A stretch of DNA of 64,000 bases from Sphingopyxis terrae subsp. terrae NBRC 15098 (lineage in GTDB: Bacteria > Pseudomonadota > Alphaproteobacteria > Sphingomonadales > Sphingomonadaceae). The position numbers and the translations under genes are program-made. Where the stretch lies: positions 1-64,000 of the forward strand of contig NZ_BCZQ01000005.1 of NCBI RefSeq assembly GCF_001598815.1, in the 5' to 3' direction. The notes beneath the pieces were generated by a model. That model was not told the DNA's origin and searched no databases. It saw only the letters and a program-made list of their open reading frames with translations. How positions within the stretch are numbered: position 1 is the stretch's first letter; every line of letters starts with the position of its first letter. Below are positions 57,157 to 64,000 of the stretch, piece after piece.

Positions 57157-58143
57157 TCAGAGGCGCTTCGCCGCCTCGATCGCGATGGCAAGCGAACGCT
57201 TGCGCGCGCCATGGTCGTACATCGACGACGCGACGATCACCTCGTCGACGCCGGTGCGAGCGGCAAAGCCCTGCAGGCCCGCGGCGATGTCATCGACCGT
57301 TCCGACCGCCGAACATTGCAGCACATGGTCGAGGATCGCGCGCGCATTGGGCGGCAGGCTGTCCTTGTAACCCGCCAGCGGCGGCTTCATCTTGCCCGGA
57401 TTGCCGGTGCGCAGCGCGACGAACGCCTGCTGCTGTGACGAGGCGAGCAATTCGGCCTCCTCGCGCGTGTCGGCGGCGAAGACATTGAACGCAGCGGCAG
57501 CGTAAGGCTCGGCCAGCTGCTCCGACGGGCGGAACTGGCGGCGATAGATGTCGAGCGCCTCGTCGAGCGCATCGGGCGCGAAATGGCTGGCAAAGGCATA
57601 GGGCAGCCCGAGCATCGCCGCGAGCTGCGCGCCGAACAGGCTCGACCCCAGGATCCACAGCGGCACCTTCGTCCCCTCGCCCGGCACCGCGCGGATACCC
57701 AGCCGGTCGTCCCCGGCAAGAAAGGCCTGCAATTCGACGACATCCTGCGGAAACTGGCGCTCGTCGCTCGCCAGATTGCGGCGCAGCGCCTGCGCGACGC
57801 GCCCGTCAGACCCCGGTGCACGGCCGAGGCCAAGGTCGATACGGCCGGGAAACAGCGCCTCCAGCGTCCCGAACTGTTCGGCGATCACCATCGGCGCATG
57901 ATTGGGCAGCATGATCCCGCCGGCGCCGATCCGGATGGTCGACGTCGCCTGCCCGATATGCGCGAGCACCACCGACGTCGCCGCGCTCGCGATCCCCGCC
58001 ATCCCGTGATGCTCGGCCACCCAGTAGCGCGCATAGCCGAGCGCTTCGGCATGGCGGGCGAGATCGGCGGCATTGGCGAGCGACTGGGCGATCGTGCCCG
58101 TGTCGGTGACGGGGACGAGATCGAGGAAGGACAGTTTCAGCAT
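57157..58143 (-). CDS. LLM-class flavin-dependent monooxygenase
   Basis: A 328-residue luciferase-like oxidoreductase of the single-component 'MsnO8' type. It begins '[67 protein letters not shown]', with '[41 protein letters not shown]', all typical. FMNH2-dependent; substrate unknown. Its stop abuts the CDF stop. Lies 49 bp downstream of the Lrp-type regulator on the same strand. Confidence 0.9.
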   Translation of the reverse strand: MLKLSFLDLVPVTDTGTIAQSLANAADLARHAEALGYARYWVAEHHGMAGIASAATSVVLAHIGQATSTIRIGAGGIMLPNHAPMVIAEQFGTLEALFPGRIDLGLGRAPGSDGRVAQALRRNLASDERQFPQDVVELQAFLAGDDRLGIRAVPGEGTKVPLWILGSSLFGAQLAAMLGLPYAFASHFAPDALDEALDIYRRQFRPSEQLAEPYAAAAFNVFAADTREEAELLASSQQQAFVALRTGNPGKMKPPLAGYKDSLPPNARAILDHVLQCSAVGTVDDIAAGLQGFAARTGVDEVIVASSMYDHGARKRSLAIAIEAAKRL

Positions 58144-58192
58144 GAAACCGATATGCGGTGGCGGACGATGCAGTTCAAGGCGTTACCCTCGA

Positions 58193-58645
58193 TCAAGCCC
58201 GCTCGTCCTTCGGCGAATCCATCAGTACATAGGTGGTGATCGAATGGACCTGCGGCAGCACGCCGAGCACTTCGGTATGGAAATGCTTGTACGCCGCTAG
58301 ATCCTGCGTCTCTACGCGCAGCAGATATTCGATCGTCCCGGTAATATTATGGCATTCGCGCACTTCGGGTGCGAGCGCCATCGCCGCTTCGAAATCGCCC
58401 TGCGACTTCTTCGTGTGCGACGACAGGCCGACGGTCACATAGGCCAGAAAGGTCAGCCCCAGCTTCGCCGGATCGACCACCGCGCGATAGCCCTTGATGA
58501 CCCCGCTGCGCTCAAGTTCCTGCACGCGGCGTAGACACGCCGAGGGCGACAGGCCGACGCGGTCAGCGAGCTCGATATTGGAGATTCGCCCCTCGCTCGC
58601 AAGTTCGCGCAATATCTTGCGGTCTATCTGATCCAATCCAGCCAT
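58193..58645 (-). CDS. Lrp/AsnC-family regulator
   Basis: A 150-residue regulator: N-terminal winged HTH ('LDQIDRKILRELASEGRISNIELADRVGLSPSACLRRVQELERSGVIKGYRAVVDPAKLG') and a C-terminal RAM domain for amino-acid binding ('FLAYVTVGLSSHTKKSQGDFEAAMALAPEVRECHNITGTIEYLLRVETQDLAAYKHFH'). Divergent from a LysE-type exporter, the classic LysG/Lrp arrangement in which the regulator senses the amino acid exported. The ATG at 58645 overlaps a palindromic site that it may bind itself. Confidence 0.93.
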   Translation of the reverse strand: MAGLDQIDRKILRELASEGRISNIELADRVGLSPSACLRRVQELERSGVIKGYRAVVDPAKLGLTFLAYVTVGLSSHTKKSQGDFEAAMALAPEVRECHNITGTIEYLLRVETQDLAAYKHFHTEVLGVLPQVHSITTYVLMDSPKDERA

Positions 58646-58684
58646 AAGTTGCAAAACTTATCGCATCGGCGCCCAAATTTGCAA
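58646..58684. promoter_or_regulatory. Operator region between lrp-type and lysE-type genes
   Basis: AAGTT-GCAA-AACTT (58646-58659) touches the regulator start. A second TTGCAA lies at 58679-58684, 30 bp away, i.e. three helical turns. Lrp proteins bind repeated sites in phase with the helix, so this fits control of both divergent genes. Confidence 0.5.
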
Positions 58685-58719
58685 CCCGTCGCGAGAGCAT
58701 CGCCATTATATTGCGCGGC

Positions 58720-59310
58720 ATGCAACAGACCACCTTCGCCGCGCTTGCCGCGTTTGCCCTCGTCTCGTCGATCACGCCGGGGCCGAACAATATGATGCTG
58801 ATGGCGTCGGGCGCCAATTTCGGCCTGCGCCGCACCGTGCCGCATGCGCTCGGCGTGGGCTTCGGCTTCACGCTGATGATCGTCCTCGTCGGCCTCGGGC
58901 TGATGGGCCTGTTCGACCTGTTTCCGGTGCTGAACCTCATCCTCAAGATCATCAGCGTCGCCTATCTCTTGTGGCTGGCGTGGAAGATCGCCAACGCCGG
59001 CGCGCCGAGCGGCGGCGACAGCCCGCGCGGAAGGCCGATGAGCTTCGGGCAGGCGGTGCTGTTCCAGTGGGTCAATCCCAAGGCCTGGTCGATGGCGCTG
59101 ACCGCGATCGCGCTCTATGCGCCCGATCGCAATGTCGCCGCGGTCCTGCTCGTCGCCGCGATCTTCGGCATCATCAACCTGCCATCGACCAGCCTGTGGG
59201 CGGTCATGGGCGTTTCGCTGCGCGGCTGGCTGTCATCGCCCGCACGGCTGCGCGCCTTCAACTGGACGATGGCCGCGCTGCTCGTCGGATCGCTCGCGTT
59301 GCTGATCTGA
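58720..59310 (+). CDS. LysE/RhtB-family amino-acid exporter
   Basis: A 196-residue inner-membrane exporter with about six helices: 'FAALAAFALVSSITPGPNNMMLMASGANFGLRRTVPHALGVGFGFTLMIVLVGLGLMGLF' contains the family signature S-x-x-P-G-P-x-x-x-x. Then 'AYLLWLAWKI' and 'GQAVLFQWVNPKAWSMALTAI', the conserved N-P-K-x-W segment. Substrate is an amino acid or analogue, not defined. The ATG at 58720 is used; a TTG three codons upstream is possible. Divergent from the Lrp-type gene. Confidence 0.92.
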   Translation: MQQTTFAALAAFALVSSITPGPNNMMLMASGANFGLRRTVPHALGVGFGFTLMIVLVGLGLMGLFDLFPVLNLILKIISVAYLLWLAWKIANAGAPSGGDSPRGRPMSFGQAVLFQWVNPKAWSMALTAIALYAPDRNVAAVLLVAAIFGIINLPSTSLWAVMGVSLRGWLSSPARLRAFNWTMAALLVGSLALLI

Positions 59311-59333
59311 TTGCAAGGTTGCGATCCGCAACC
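59311..59333. promoter_or_regulatory. TTGCAA plus palindrome upstream of the aldo/keto reductase
   Basis: A third TTGCAA (59311-59316) is followed by GGTTGCGATCCGCAACC (59317-59333), a perfect 7-bp-arm inverted repeat with an ATC centre. No T tract follows. It could be a terminator of the exporter gene or a binding site for the nearby Lrp-type protein controlling the reductase. Confidence 0.4.
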
Positions 59334-59378
59334 TATGCACGAGCCTCCCACCCTCTCTCGAGACCGGAGATCCGCCCC

Positions 59379-60395
59379 ATGAAAACGCGCCGCCTGGGCC
59401 AGAGCGCCATCCACGTCACCGACATCTGCATGGGCACGATGACTTTCGGCAGTCAGACCGATGAGGCCGAGGCGCTGCGCATCCTCGACCGCTGCTTCGA
59501 CGAGGGGATCAATTTCTACGACACCGCAGAAGGCTATCCGGTGCCGCCCGACATCAAATGGGTCGGCCGCACCGAAGAGATCGTCGGCCGCTGGCTCAAG
59601 ACCAAGAACCGCGACGCGATCATCCTCGCGACCAAGGTGTCGGGGCCGAGCCACATCTGGTTCAAATCGCCGTGCCGCGGCGGCATGACCGCGCTCGACC
59701 GTCACAATATCCGCACCGCGATCGAAGCAAGCCTGACGCGGCTGCAGACCGACTATGTCGACCTCTACCAGACGCACTGGCCCGACCATGACGCCCCCTA
59801 TGAGGAGATGATGGACGCGCTCGACGAACTGGTCCGCGAGGGCAAGGTGCGCATCCTCGGCTGTTCGAACGAGACGAGCTGGGGCCTGATGAAATCGCTC
59901 GCTGCCTCGGAAAAGCTGGGGGTCGCGCGCTATCACACGATCCAGAACAATTTCAGCCTCAACAACCGCCGCTTCGAGGACGAACTCGCGCAGGTCTGCC
60001 GTCAGGAGGGCGTCAGCCTGATCCCCTATTCGCCGCTCGCCGGCGGCGTCCTGTCGGGCAAATATCAGGGCGGCGCGACGCCCGAAGGCGCGCGCTTCTC
60101 ACGCTATCTCGCGATGGAGGGACGCCAGGCCGCGATGGGCCGACGCTTCGTCAACGACAAGTCGCTCGCCGCCACCGAACGCTATCTCGCGATCGCCGCC
60201 GAGGCCGGGATCGACCCGGTGACGATGGCGACCGCTTGGTCGAAGCAGCATGATTTCGTCGCCTCGACCATCGTCGGCGTCAGCAGCTACGACCAGCTCG
60301 AACCGATCCTCGCCGCGAAGGAGCTGGTGCTCGACGCCGCGCTGATGAAGACACTCGACCGCGTCGGCAAGGATATCCTCTACCCGATGGGGTGA
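59379..60395 (+). CDS. Aldo/keto reductase, Tas-like
   Basis: A 338-residue NADPH-dependent reductase. Catalytic Asp and Tyr in 'FYDTAEGYPVPPDIKWVGRTEEIVGRWLK', Lys in 'IILATKVSGPSH', His in 'LYQTHWPDHDAPYEEMMDAL'. The 'AEGYPVPP' and 'RLQTDYVDLYQ-HWP' blocks are those of the Tas/YajO-like branch. Cytosolic, substrate unknown. The ATG at 59379 (MKTRRLGQSAIHVTDICMGTMTFG) is the family N-terminus. Its 3' end overlaps the convergent gene by 16 bp. Confidence 0.93.
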   Translation: MKTRRLGQSAIHVTDICMGTMTFGSQTDEAEALRILDRCFDEGINFYDTAEGYPVPPDIKWVGRTEEIVGRWLKTKNRDAIILATKVSGPSHIWFKSPCRGGMTALDRHNIRTAIEASLTRLQTDYVDLYQTHWPDHDAPYEEMMDALDELVREGKVRILGCSNETSWGLMKSLAASEKLGVARYHTIQNNFSLNNRRFEDELAQVCRQEGVSLIPYSPLAGGVLSGKYQGGATPEGARFSRYLAMEGRQAAMGRRFVNDKSLAATERYLAIAAEAGIDPVTMATAWSKQHDFVASTIVGVSSYDQLEPILAAKELVLDAALMKTLDRVGKDILYPMG

Positions 60396-60961
60396 TCGAC
60401 ACGGCGAAGCGTCGGCCATTCGAGGACGAGCGCCTCCCCACACCGTAACCCCCGCCATGCCTTCGACACCGTATCGAAGGCGGCAAACACGTCGGCCCGG
60501 ACAGCGTCGATCCGCGCGCGCTCGTCGCTGCTGAGCGTTGTGCGCACGCGCGCAGCCTCGTCCACCGCCGCGCGCTGCGACGCGCTGTCCGGACGGGTCC
60601 GGCTGCGCCAGCCGATGTCGAACAGGAAAGCGGCGAGCTCGGACAGTTCGCCTTCGCGCCCCTGCCCCTTCATCAGCGCTGCACCCTTCGCTGCCTGTTT
60701 GCGCGCCGCGCGGCGATGGGTCCTGGCATCGGCGCCTTCCGGGGCGCCGATATGAAAGGACCCGGCATCCCCGCCCGCCGCAATCTGGCCGAACACGCCG
60801 CCTTTTAACCCGAGAAGCGCTTCGACGACAAAATGCACCATGTCGTGCGGCAAGTCGGGATCGAAACCCGGCGCGGGATCCATCACCAGGGCCGGCGCCG
60901 ACGCGCGATCGATCCGCATCGCGTAACGCCGCTCGCCCGACCGAATGAAATGAACCCTCAT
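60380..60961 (-). CDS. Conserved hypothetical protein
   Basis: A 193-residue soluble protein, MRVHFIRSGERRYAMRIDRASAPALVMDPAPGFDPDLPHDMVHFVVEALLGLKGGVFGQIAAGGDAG.... The block 'PHDMVHFVVE--LGL--GVFGQ-AAGGDAGSF' looks conserved and resembles uncharacterised proteins of actinobacteria and sphingomonads; no enzyme motif is identified beyond a possible metal-type H-D-x-x-H. No signal or membrane segment. Convergent with the aldo/keto reductase and overlapping its last 16 bases. Confidence 0.7.
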   Translation of the reverse strand: MRVHFIRSGERRYAMRIDRASAPALVMDPAPGFDPDLPHDMVHFVVEALLGLKGGVFGQIAAGGDAGSFHIGAPEGADARTHRRAARKQAAKGAALMKGQGREGELSELAAFLFDIGWRSRTRPDSASQRAAVDEAARVRTTLSSDERARIDAVRADVFAAFDTVSKAWRGLRCGEALVLEWPTLRRVDHPIG

Positions 60962-60977
60962 CGCATCATCGGCGGCG

Positions 60978-61847
60978 TCAGAGCGCCGCCTTGAACAGCT
61001 CGAGCATCCGCCCCCAAGCCTTTTCGGCCGCCGCCTCGTCATAGGCGCGGCCGTCGGGCGGGCACCAGCCGTGCATCGCGCCCTTGTACACCTCGACCTC
61101 GTGCCACTGCTTGCGCGGGGCCAGTACCGCCTTCAGCCGGGTCTTTTCCTCCGGGTCTTTCGCATCGTCATTATCGGCGATCGCGAAAAGAAATCCGGCG
61201 TCGCTCGCGGGGATCAACAGATGCGGGCTGTCGGGCTTGTCGGTCGCGACCGACGCACCGTGAAAGCTCGCCGCCGCCTTGACCCGCGCCGGGTTCAGCG
61301 CCGCGGTATAGATGACCATCGGCCCGCCCATGCAATAGCCCGCGGTGCCGATCCCTTTCGCCGTATCGACCTCCGCCTGTGCATCGAGGAAGGCAAGATG
61401 CGCCTTGGCGTCGGTCTGCACGAGCGTCCGGTTCAATTGCTTGAGATAACCGAACAGCGTCTCGCGCACGCCGGGATCGTCGAAATCATGCCCCGAATAG
61501 ACCACCGGCGCCTTCGCCCAGCGATAGAAGGGATTGACGCACAGCACGGCATAGCCCGCCCCGGCAAGCCGGTCGGCCATCTGGCGAAAGGCGGGGCGCA
61601 GCCCGCGAATGTCGGGCCACATCAGCACGCCGGGATGCTTGCCCTCGCCCGGCGCGACGAAATAGGCGTCGACGGTGCCGTCGTCGGTCGTGATCGTGAC
61701 GTCGCGTCCCTTGATCGTCCCGGCGGCACAGGCCGCGGCGGGCAGCATCGCCGCCACCGCCCCGACGCCCATCAGCGCGCCGAAATCGCGGCGCCGCACG
61801 GGCAGACCGGCGCGGTCGAGGTCGGCTTCGGTAAATTCATCGCACAT
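60978..61847 (-). CDS. Exported dienelactone hydrolase-family protein
   Basis: A 289-residue alpha/beta hydrolase with a twin-arginine-like leader ('PVRRRDFGALMGVGAVAAMLPAAACA', with a possible lipobox Cys). The nucleophile is Cys in 'GTAGYCMGGPMVIYTA', as in carboxymethylenebutenolidases. The acid is near 'FLFAIADNDD' and the His is in 'KGAMHGWCPPDGR'. It could hydrolyse lactones in the periplasm. The 25 residues before the RRR motif are unusually long for a Tat leader but not unprecedented. Substrate unknown. Confidence 0.88.
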   Translation of the reverse strand: MCDEFTEADLDRAGLPVRRRDFGALMGVGAVAAMLPAAACAAGTIKGRDVTITTDDGTVDAYFVAPGEGKHPGVLMWPDIRGLRPAFRQMADRLAGAGYAVLCVNPFYRWAKAPVVYSGHDFDDPGVRETLFGYLKQLNRTLVQTDAKAHLAFLDAQAEVDTAKGIGTAGYCMGGPMVIYTAALNPARVKAAASFHGASVATDKPDSPHLLIPASDAGFLFAIADNDDAKDPEEKTRLKAVLAPRKQWHEVEVYKGAMHGWCPPDGRAYDEAAAEKAWGRMLELFKAAL

Positions 61848-61982
61848 CGCATCTCTCCTCGGGTGGGGTGGGCCGTGAGAAACGGCAGGAAACCGGCGGT
61901 CGTCACGCGCGATCAGGGTTCGCGCGGACGGATCGCCGGGTTACTCGCAGCCTAACCGGCCTTTCCCTTGCAGGACAGCAAT

Positions 61983-62654
61983 TTATGCGGTGGCTGCAAT
62001 CGGCAGGCGGTGCAGCTTGGCGAAGTCCTCCGCAATATGGTGCACGCCGACGGCGCGCAGCATCGCGCCATGCGCGCCGCGATCGACAATATGCCCGGCG
62101 CCGCAAAAGCCGACGACGGTCATCCCCGCGGCAAGCGCCGCCTGCGCGCCCGTCGGCGAATCCTCGATCGCCAGACAGGCGGCGGGATCGGCGCCGATAC
62201 CCTTCGCCGCCGCCAGATAGATGTCGGGATGCGGTTTGCCGCGATCCCAGCCGTCGGCGCTATAGACGTGCGGGCCGAAATGATGCGCAAGCCCGAAGCG
62301 GTCGAGCGACATGGCGATATAGGCAGGGCTGCTCGACGAGGCGATCGCGCGCGGCCGGTCGCCCAGCGTCGCCAGAAACTCGGGTGCCCCCGGCACCGGC
62401 GCAAAGCCCTCGGCAAAGCGCTCTCGCGCCCGCGCGCGGTGCTGTTCGCGAAAATCGGGGGGCAGCGGCCCGCCCAGCCGCGCCTCGATCCGCCGCTGCG
62501 TCTCCTGCCAATTATGGCCGTAATAGTCGCGCAGACATTCGTCATAGCTCGTCGGCAGGCCGATCGCGGTCAGGCTTTCGGCAAGCGTCGTGTTCGCGCG
62601 CACCTCGCTGTCGGCGATGACGCCGTCGAAATCGAAAATGATGGCGGTGGGCAT
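61983..62654 (-). CDS. HAD-family phosphatase/phosphomutase
   Basis: A 223-residue HAD hydrolase. Motif I D-x-D-G in 'AIIFDFDGVIADSEVRAN', motif II Ser in 'RAIASSSSPAYIAMSLDRFGL', motif III Lys in 'WDRGKPHPDIYLAAAKGIG', and motif IV in 'CLAIEDSPTGAQAALAAGMTVVGFCGAG'. A helical cap follows motif I, as in beta-phosphoglucomutase/phosphoglycolate phosphatase relatives. Substrate undefined. The start at 62654 (MPTAIIFDFDG) is preferred to a Met ten codons upstream. Confidence 0.92.
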   Translation of the reverse strand: MPTAIIFDFDGVIADSEVRANTTLAESLTAIGLPTSYDECLRDYYGHNWQETQRRIEARLGGPLPPDFREQHRARARERFAEGFAPVPGAPEFLATLGDRPRAIASSSSPAYIAMSLDRFGLAHHFGPHVYSADGWDRGKPHPDIYLAAAKGIGADPAACLAIEDSPTGAQAALAAGMTVVGFCGAGHIVDRGAHGAMLRAVGVHHIAEDFAKLHRLPIAATA

Positions 62655-62716
62655 CACGCGAAACTCATTATCTTCATACTTCACCGATAGAGCGGCCGGG
62701 GTCAGGAGACACAGTC

Positions 62717-62905
62717 ATGAAATTCATTACCCTGAAATCGCGCGGCGGCGACTATCTCCTCGTTGCCGAAAATGTCGCCTGGCTTCGCGACTATGAAAAT
62801 GGCCAGACGCAGGTCGGCATGGTCGGCGGTGCGCCGCTTCTGGTCGCCGGCAAGATCGACGACATTGCGGCATCGATCCTGGCGCAAGCGAACGCGGCGG
62901 AGTGA
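62717..62905 (+). CDS. Small conserved-looking protein (62 aa)
   Basis: MKFITLKSRGGDYLLVAENVAWLRDYENGQTQVGMVGGAPLLVAGKIDDIAASILAQANAAE. A strong AGGAG lies eight bases before the ATG. The layout is a small beta sheet followed by a helix; 'YLLVAENVAWLR-YENGQTQVGMVGG-PLLVAG-I--I' looks like the short proteins that many Alphaproteobacteria carry for unknown purposes. No signal or membrane part. Confidence 0.75.
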   Translation: MKFITLKSRGGDYLLVAENVAWLRDYENGQTQVGMVGGAPLLVAGKIDDIAASILAQANAAE

Positions 62906-62915
62906 ACCGCCGGCC

Positions 62916-63329
62916 TCAAGGCATCACCGCCGCGTCGCGCGCATAGCCCCACGGCCCCTCACCCGACCAGCCGCGCCCGTCGGGAAAGACGAGCTTCAAC
63001 CCGCTGAGCCGGTCGGGCGCGAACAGCCGCATGTTGACCCCCATCAGATCGACCGCGCCGCCCATCCGCTCGATCAGCCCCGCGGTCGCCGACCAATGCG
63101 TCGAACAGCCGCAGGTCGCACAGAAATGCAGATCCGAATTGGGGTTCGCCCGGTCGGCGCGATTATAGGTCCGCGTTTCGCCCTCGATCGTGACGTCCTT
63201 CGGCGAATAATAGGCCCAGAGGATACCATGCGATAAGCAGAGCGAGCAATTGCACTCGGCCACCTCCTCGGGCGCCTTGGCAAGCCGTACCGACACGGCA
63301 CCGCAGTGGCAGGTGGTGTTCCAGGTCAC
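62916..63329 (-). CDS. GFA/CENP-V-family zinc protein
   Basis: A 137-residue protein of the glutathione-dependent formaldehyde-activating (GFA/DUF636) fold. Zinc Cys residues: 'CHCGAVSVRLAK', 'ECNCSLCLSHGILWAYYSPKDVTI' and 'LHFCATCGCSTHWS'. Many members are not true formaldehyde enzymes, so function is open. The ATG overlaps the glmS stop by 4 bp, so it is translated after glmS. Confidence 0.9.
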   Translation of the reverse strand: MTWNTTCHCGAVSVRLAKAPEEVAECNCSLCLSHGILWAYYSPKDVTIEGETRTYNRADRANPNSDLHFCATCGCSTHWSATAGLIERMGGAVDLMGVNMRLFAPDRLSGLKLVFPDGRGWSGEGPWGYARDAAVMP

Positions 63330-64000
63330 TCCACCGTCACCGATTTCGCGAGGTTCCGCGGCTGGTCGACATCGGTCCCCTTCGCCACCGCCACATGATA
63401 GGCCAGCAGTTGCACCGGCACCGCATAGACGAGCGGCGCGATCAGCGGGTGGACCTTGGGCATCTCGATCGTCGCCATGCAGCCGTCGCCGGCTTCGGCA
63501 AGCCCTTCCGCGTCCGAAATCAGCACGACCTTGCCGCCGCGCGCCATCACTTCCTGCATGTTGCTGACGGTCTTTTCGAAGAGCGGCCCGCTGGGCGCGA
63601 GGACGATCACCGGGACCGCCTCGTCGATCAGCGCGATCGGGCCGTGCTTCATCTCGCCCGAGGCATAGCCTTCGGCGTGGATGTAACTGATTTCCTTGAG
63701 TTTCAGCGCGCCTTCGAGCGCCAGCGGATAGTCGGGGCCGCGCCCCAGATAGAGGACGTCGCGCGCCGGGGCGATCAGATGCGCCATCGCCGCGATTTCC
63801 TCGTCATGCGCGAGCGCGGCGTTCAATGCGGCGGGCGCTTCGATCAGATGCTTGACGATCTCGCGCTCGTCACCCTCGGTCAACTTGCCCTTCTTGAGCG
63901 CGAGGTGCGCGGCGAGCGCCGCGAGCACCGCGAGCTGACAGGTGAAGGCCTTGGTCGACGCGACACCGATTTCCGGCCCCGCATGCGTCGGGAGCAACAG
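63326..64000 (-). CDS. glmS: Glutamine-fructose-6-phosphate aminotransferase, C-terminal part
   Basis: Makes glucosamine 6-phosphate for peptidoglycan and LPS. Only the last about 224 residues are in the window; the rest, including the glutaminase domain, lies beyond 64000. The visible part is the second SIS (isomerase) domain: 'THAGPEIGVASTKAFTCQLAVLAALAAHLALKKGK', 'LYLGRGPDYPLALEGALKLKEISYIHAEGYASGEMKHGPIALID' and the canonical end 'DVDQPRNLAKSVTVE'. Its stop overlaps the start of the GFA gene by 4 bp. Confidence 0.96.
   Translation of the reverse strand: MLLPTHAGPEIGVASTKAFTCQLAVLAALAAHLALKKGKLTEGDEREIVKHLIEAPAALNAALAHDEEIAAMAHLIAPARDVLYLGRGPDYPLALEGALKLKEISYIHAEGYASGEMKHGPIALIDEAVPVIVLAPSGPLFEKTVSNMQEVMARGGKVVLISDAEGLAEAGDGCMATIEMPKVHPLIAPLVYAVPVQLLAYHVAVAKGTDVDQPRNLAKSVTVE

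Overview
This 64 kb window is GC-rich chromosomal DNA, apart from an island at the left edge. It reads as an alphaproteobacterium of the Sphingomonadaceae, most likely Sphingopyxis or a close relative. The basis is the housekeeping gene order (tpiA-secG-pyrG, ppiD-trpE-trpGDC, separate bc1 genes petA-petB-petC, argD-argF-hslO), the TonB-dependent receptors, the DUF1134 envelope protein and a GTTC-N7-GTTC type LexA box. No rRNA gene is present, so the genus is inferred.

Positions 1-10113 are the right end of an integrated genomic island. From left to right it holds the tip of an IS256-family element, a DUF6933 gene, a RES/Xre-type toxin-antitoxin pair, a 1414-residue adenine-methyltransferase/Strawberry-notch helicase fusion, a CHC2/Toprim primase-like gene, a divergent VirB1-like lytic transglycosylase under a candidate SOS box, and a P4-type tyrosine integrase. 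The island ends exactly at a 3' half of tRNA-Lys(CTT), which forms a 15-bp-arm inverted repeat with element DNA. The most unusual biology of the window is here: a DarB-like polyvalent anti-restriction/replication module that may be damage-inducible.

Positions 10114-34900 are core chromosome. They hold an MFS transporter divergent from a TonB-dependent receptor across a perfect palindrome, a Crp/Fnr regulator, pyrG, secG, tpiA, ppiD and the tryptophan genes (trpE, then a hydrolase, then trpGDC). A histidine-kinase-like protein without an H-box histidine is translationally coupled to an unknown partner. Next come a nucleotidyltransferase/membrane fusion, gyrA and several small enzymes.

Positions 34900-41200 form an iron/flavin cluster: tonB-like gene, siderophore receptor and PiuC hydroxylase on the plus strand, and PepSY, DUF2271, DUF4198 and apbE on the minus strand. 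An identical 20-bp Fur-like palindrome sits at each end. The DUF2271 protein carries an ApbE flavinylation-type motif, which suggests an extracytoplasmic flavin ferric-reductase system co-regulated with siderophore uptake.

Positions 41200-64000 hold tRNA-Ser(GCT), a DUF1134 gene, apt, the bc1 complex, trmL-hemF, two paralogous membrane proteins, lipB, queC-queE, argD-argF-hslO (with a terminator-like hairpin in its leader), a lipoprotein/CDF pair, an Lrp/LysE locus, assorted enzymes, and the 3' end of glmS at the window edge.
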